Of a stretch of DNA of 64,000 nt, positions 63,024-64,000 are shown in pieces (positions within the stretch are counted from its first letter, which is position 1; every line of letters starts with the position of its first letter). The notes under the pieces were generated by a model. It worked only from the letters and a program-made list of their open reading frames with translations, was not told the origin of the DNA and made no database searches. Source of the stretch: Planktothricoides sp. SR001 (GTDB lineage: Bacteria; Cyanobacteriota; Cyanobacteriia; Cyanobacteriales; Laspinemataceae); the NCBI RefSeq assembly GCF_001276715.1, contig NZ_LIUQ01000035.1:1-64000 (forward strand), given 5' to 3'. The translations under genes were made by a program, and so were the position numbers.

Positions 63024-63762
63024 TAAATTTTACCGGAAACCCGACCTCGCCCACCATTTTTTAATAAAACTTGATAATTTCTGGATAATTCACTTAATCA
63101 ATCCTTTAGGCAACTTCCCACATTATAACACAATAACACAAATTAAGTCTAAGTGTTTTTCTTCAGATTAAATAAAAATTAACCCTTAAATCAAAACTAA
63201 CCAATCCATTGATTAAATATATGCAGCAATATATTCAGTAATATATGCAACAATCTGACTATTTGACAGGGTAAAATTTATTTTTAAAATAATTTTTTTA
63301 ACAACGTCATTGGCGATCGATAATTACTTGACCCCCCATATCCCTCTTACAAGGGTTTTCCTGTGTTTTTTTTCCTTTGTCCTTGGTTTTAACATTATTT
63401 GCTATTTGTTATTTGTTATTTGTTAACAGATCAAGAATAACAACCAAAGAATCCCTACCCAAAGAATCCCTACCCAAAGAATCCCTACCCAAAGAATCCC
63501 TACCCAAAGAATCCCTACCCAACAACCATCTTGCCCGCTCGCGAAGCCTTTATGGCAACCAACAACCAACAACCAACAAATAACAAATAACAAATAACAA
63601 ATAACAAAAAATTATTAGGATAATGCTGTATAAGCAATAACAAATGCTTAACAAGCATATAAGGATCCTTATATGCTTGTTAACATCAGATTGGTTTGTC
63701 CGCCTGACTGGAAGATAAAATTAGGAAAAGTTATCAAAAACTATTCCCCATGTGATATGCTT
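63024..63762. repeat. Repeat-rich spacer with 5x15-bp AAAGAATCCCTACCC and a 36-bp palindrome
   Basis: This is the longest non-coding stretch (739 bp). Five exact AAAGAATCCCTACCC units fill 63446-63520. A TTATTTGTTATTTGTTA tract lies before them and an AACAAATAACAAATAA tract after. A CGCTCGCGAAGCCTTTATGG piece (63537-63556) resembles a fragment of the in-frame repeat family. A perfect palindrome lies at 63648-63683. No gene was seen. Confidence 0.85.
63648..63683. repeat. Perfect 36-bp palindrome centred on GGATCC
   Basis: TTAACAAGCATATAAGGA and its exact inverse TCCTTATATGCTTGTTAA meet with no loop. No T-run follows on either side, so it is not a typical terminator. Possible uses are a dimeric-protein operator, a cruciform or a resolution site. 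It lies about 80 bp beyond the aroQ stop. Confidence 0.9.
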
Positions 63763-64000
63763 TTACACCGACATTGAGCAAAAAACCTGGGTTGATCGAA
63801 GATAATGCACTAATGCCAACAAACCCAGACGATAACTCTCTGGGCCAAACCCGCTGATTTGACCGATCGCCACTGGGGCGATATATGAATGATGTCGAAA
63901 CTCTTCCCGACGGTAAACGTTACTCAAATGAACTTCTACCGTGGGAATGGCTACACCAGCGATCGCATCACGAATGGCTACACTGGTATGAGTGTAAGCC
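63763..64000 (-). CDS. aroQ: 3-dehydroquinate dehydratase type II (partial, C-terminal end)
   Basis: The reading frame enters from the right edge and ends at TAA 63765-63763. The start is outside the window, so only about 79 residues are visible: [20 protein letters not shown] with the catalytic His, [38 protein letters not shown]. These are the characteristic His/Arg/Gly blocks of the type II enzyme, which removes water from 3-dehydroquinate in the shikimate pathway. The tail ([19 protein letters not shown]) is family-typical in position. Confidence 0.9.
   Translation of the reverse strand, partial: AYTHTSVAIRDAIAGVAIPTVEVHLSNVYRREEFRHHSYIAPVAIGQISGFGPESYRLGLLALVHYLRSTQVFCSMSV

Noticed and set aside
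63446-63520. Possible CRISPR array at the five 15-bp repeats
   Set aside because: Repeats are too short, with no spacers.

Overview
The window reads as chromosomal DNA of a cyanobacterium, most likely a filamentous one. The evidence is the very frequent HIP1 octamer (GCGATCGC) in genes and spacers, a high-light-inducible protein gene, C5-pathway hemL, CHASE2/PAS hybrid kinases, heptamer-type tandem repeats, group II introns and several families of short dispersed palindromes. Species cannot be fixed from the sequence alone. No rRNA, tRNA or CRISPR array was seen.

Layout. 0.1-5.0 kb: a urease cluster ureE-ureF-ureD-ureA-ureB-ureC without ureG. 5.0-17.8 kb: five co-directional genes, namely a two-partner-secretion exoprotein, a secreted TPR-CHAT protease-like protein, a DUF928 protein, and two hybrid histidine kinases (CHASE2-PAS-HK and REC-HK-REC) that overlap by 4 bp. 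This looks like one sensing and secretion locus. 18-21 kb: a possible 32-residue small ORF, a MacB/FtsX-type permease and an amidase. 21-24 kb (minus): a REC/HK-like protein with eroded catalytic motifs, and upstream of it a decayed paralogue. 24-33 kb: a GH25 lysozyme carrying four copies of an unrecognised repeat, an MBL-fold hydrolase, ppa, two small cyanobacterial proteins, speA and a nucleotidyltransferase.

33-38 kb is a graveyard of mobile DNA around scpA: an ORF-less group II intron, the 3' end of a second intron with its maturase/HNH remnant, a broken TnpB gene, and a tyrosine recombinase whose reading frame is intact except for one TGA at the expected catalytic arginine. 38-53 kb holds ordinary accessory and housekeeping genes: a bestrophin-like channel behind a 5'-truncated crcB, a triple-SH3 protein, a PhoX-like phosphatase, a VOC protein, a sigma-like protein, an HLIP, an ADP-ribosylglycohydrolase, a receiver that has lost its phospho-acceptor, hemL, a glycosyltransferase-like gene and hisIE.

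53-59 kb is the most unusual region. A minus-strand cluster encodes two phage-tail/contractile-injection-system tube-type proteins, a linker protein, and an 881-residue fusion of a zinc-finger-like segment, a pseudokinase, one transmembrane helix and a phosphate-binding-protein-like domain. Beside it are a Nif11-type small protein and an acidic repeat protein whose N-terminal half has a motif resembling that of cyanobacterial CIS-associated proteins. The sheath, baseplate and ATPase genes are not in the window. 59-64 kb: a 7TM-HD (PgpH-type) phosphodiesterase, a degenerate ADP-ribosylglycohydrolase homologue, repeat-rich spacer with a perfect 36-bp palindrome, and the 3' part of aroQ running off the end.

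Short repeats are a major theme. One family (ending CGGGATAGCTTCGCTTCACG) sits in frame inside both speA and the pseudokinase gene. Another (core GATATTGCATCCGCAACG) is found in a DUF928 gene, a pseudogene and three spacers. A third is a GGGGCGAAGCA inverted-repeat family.
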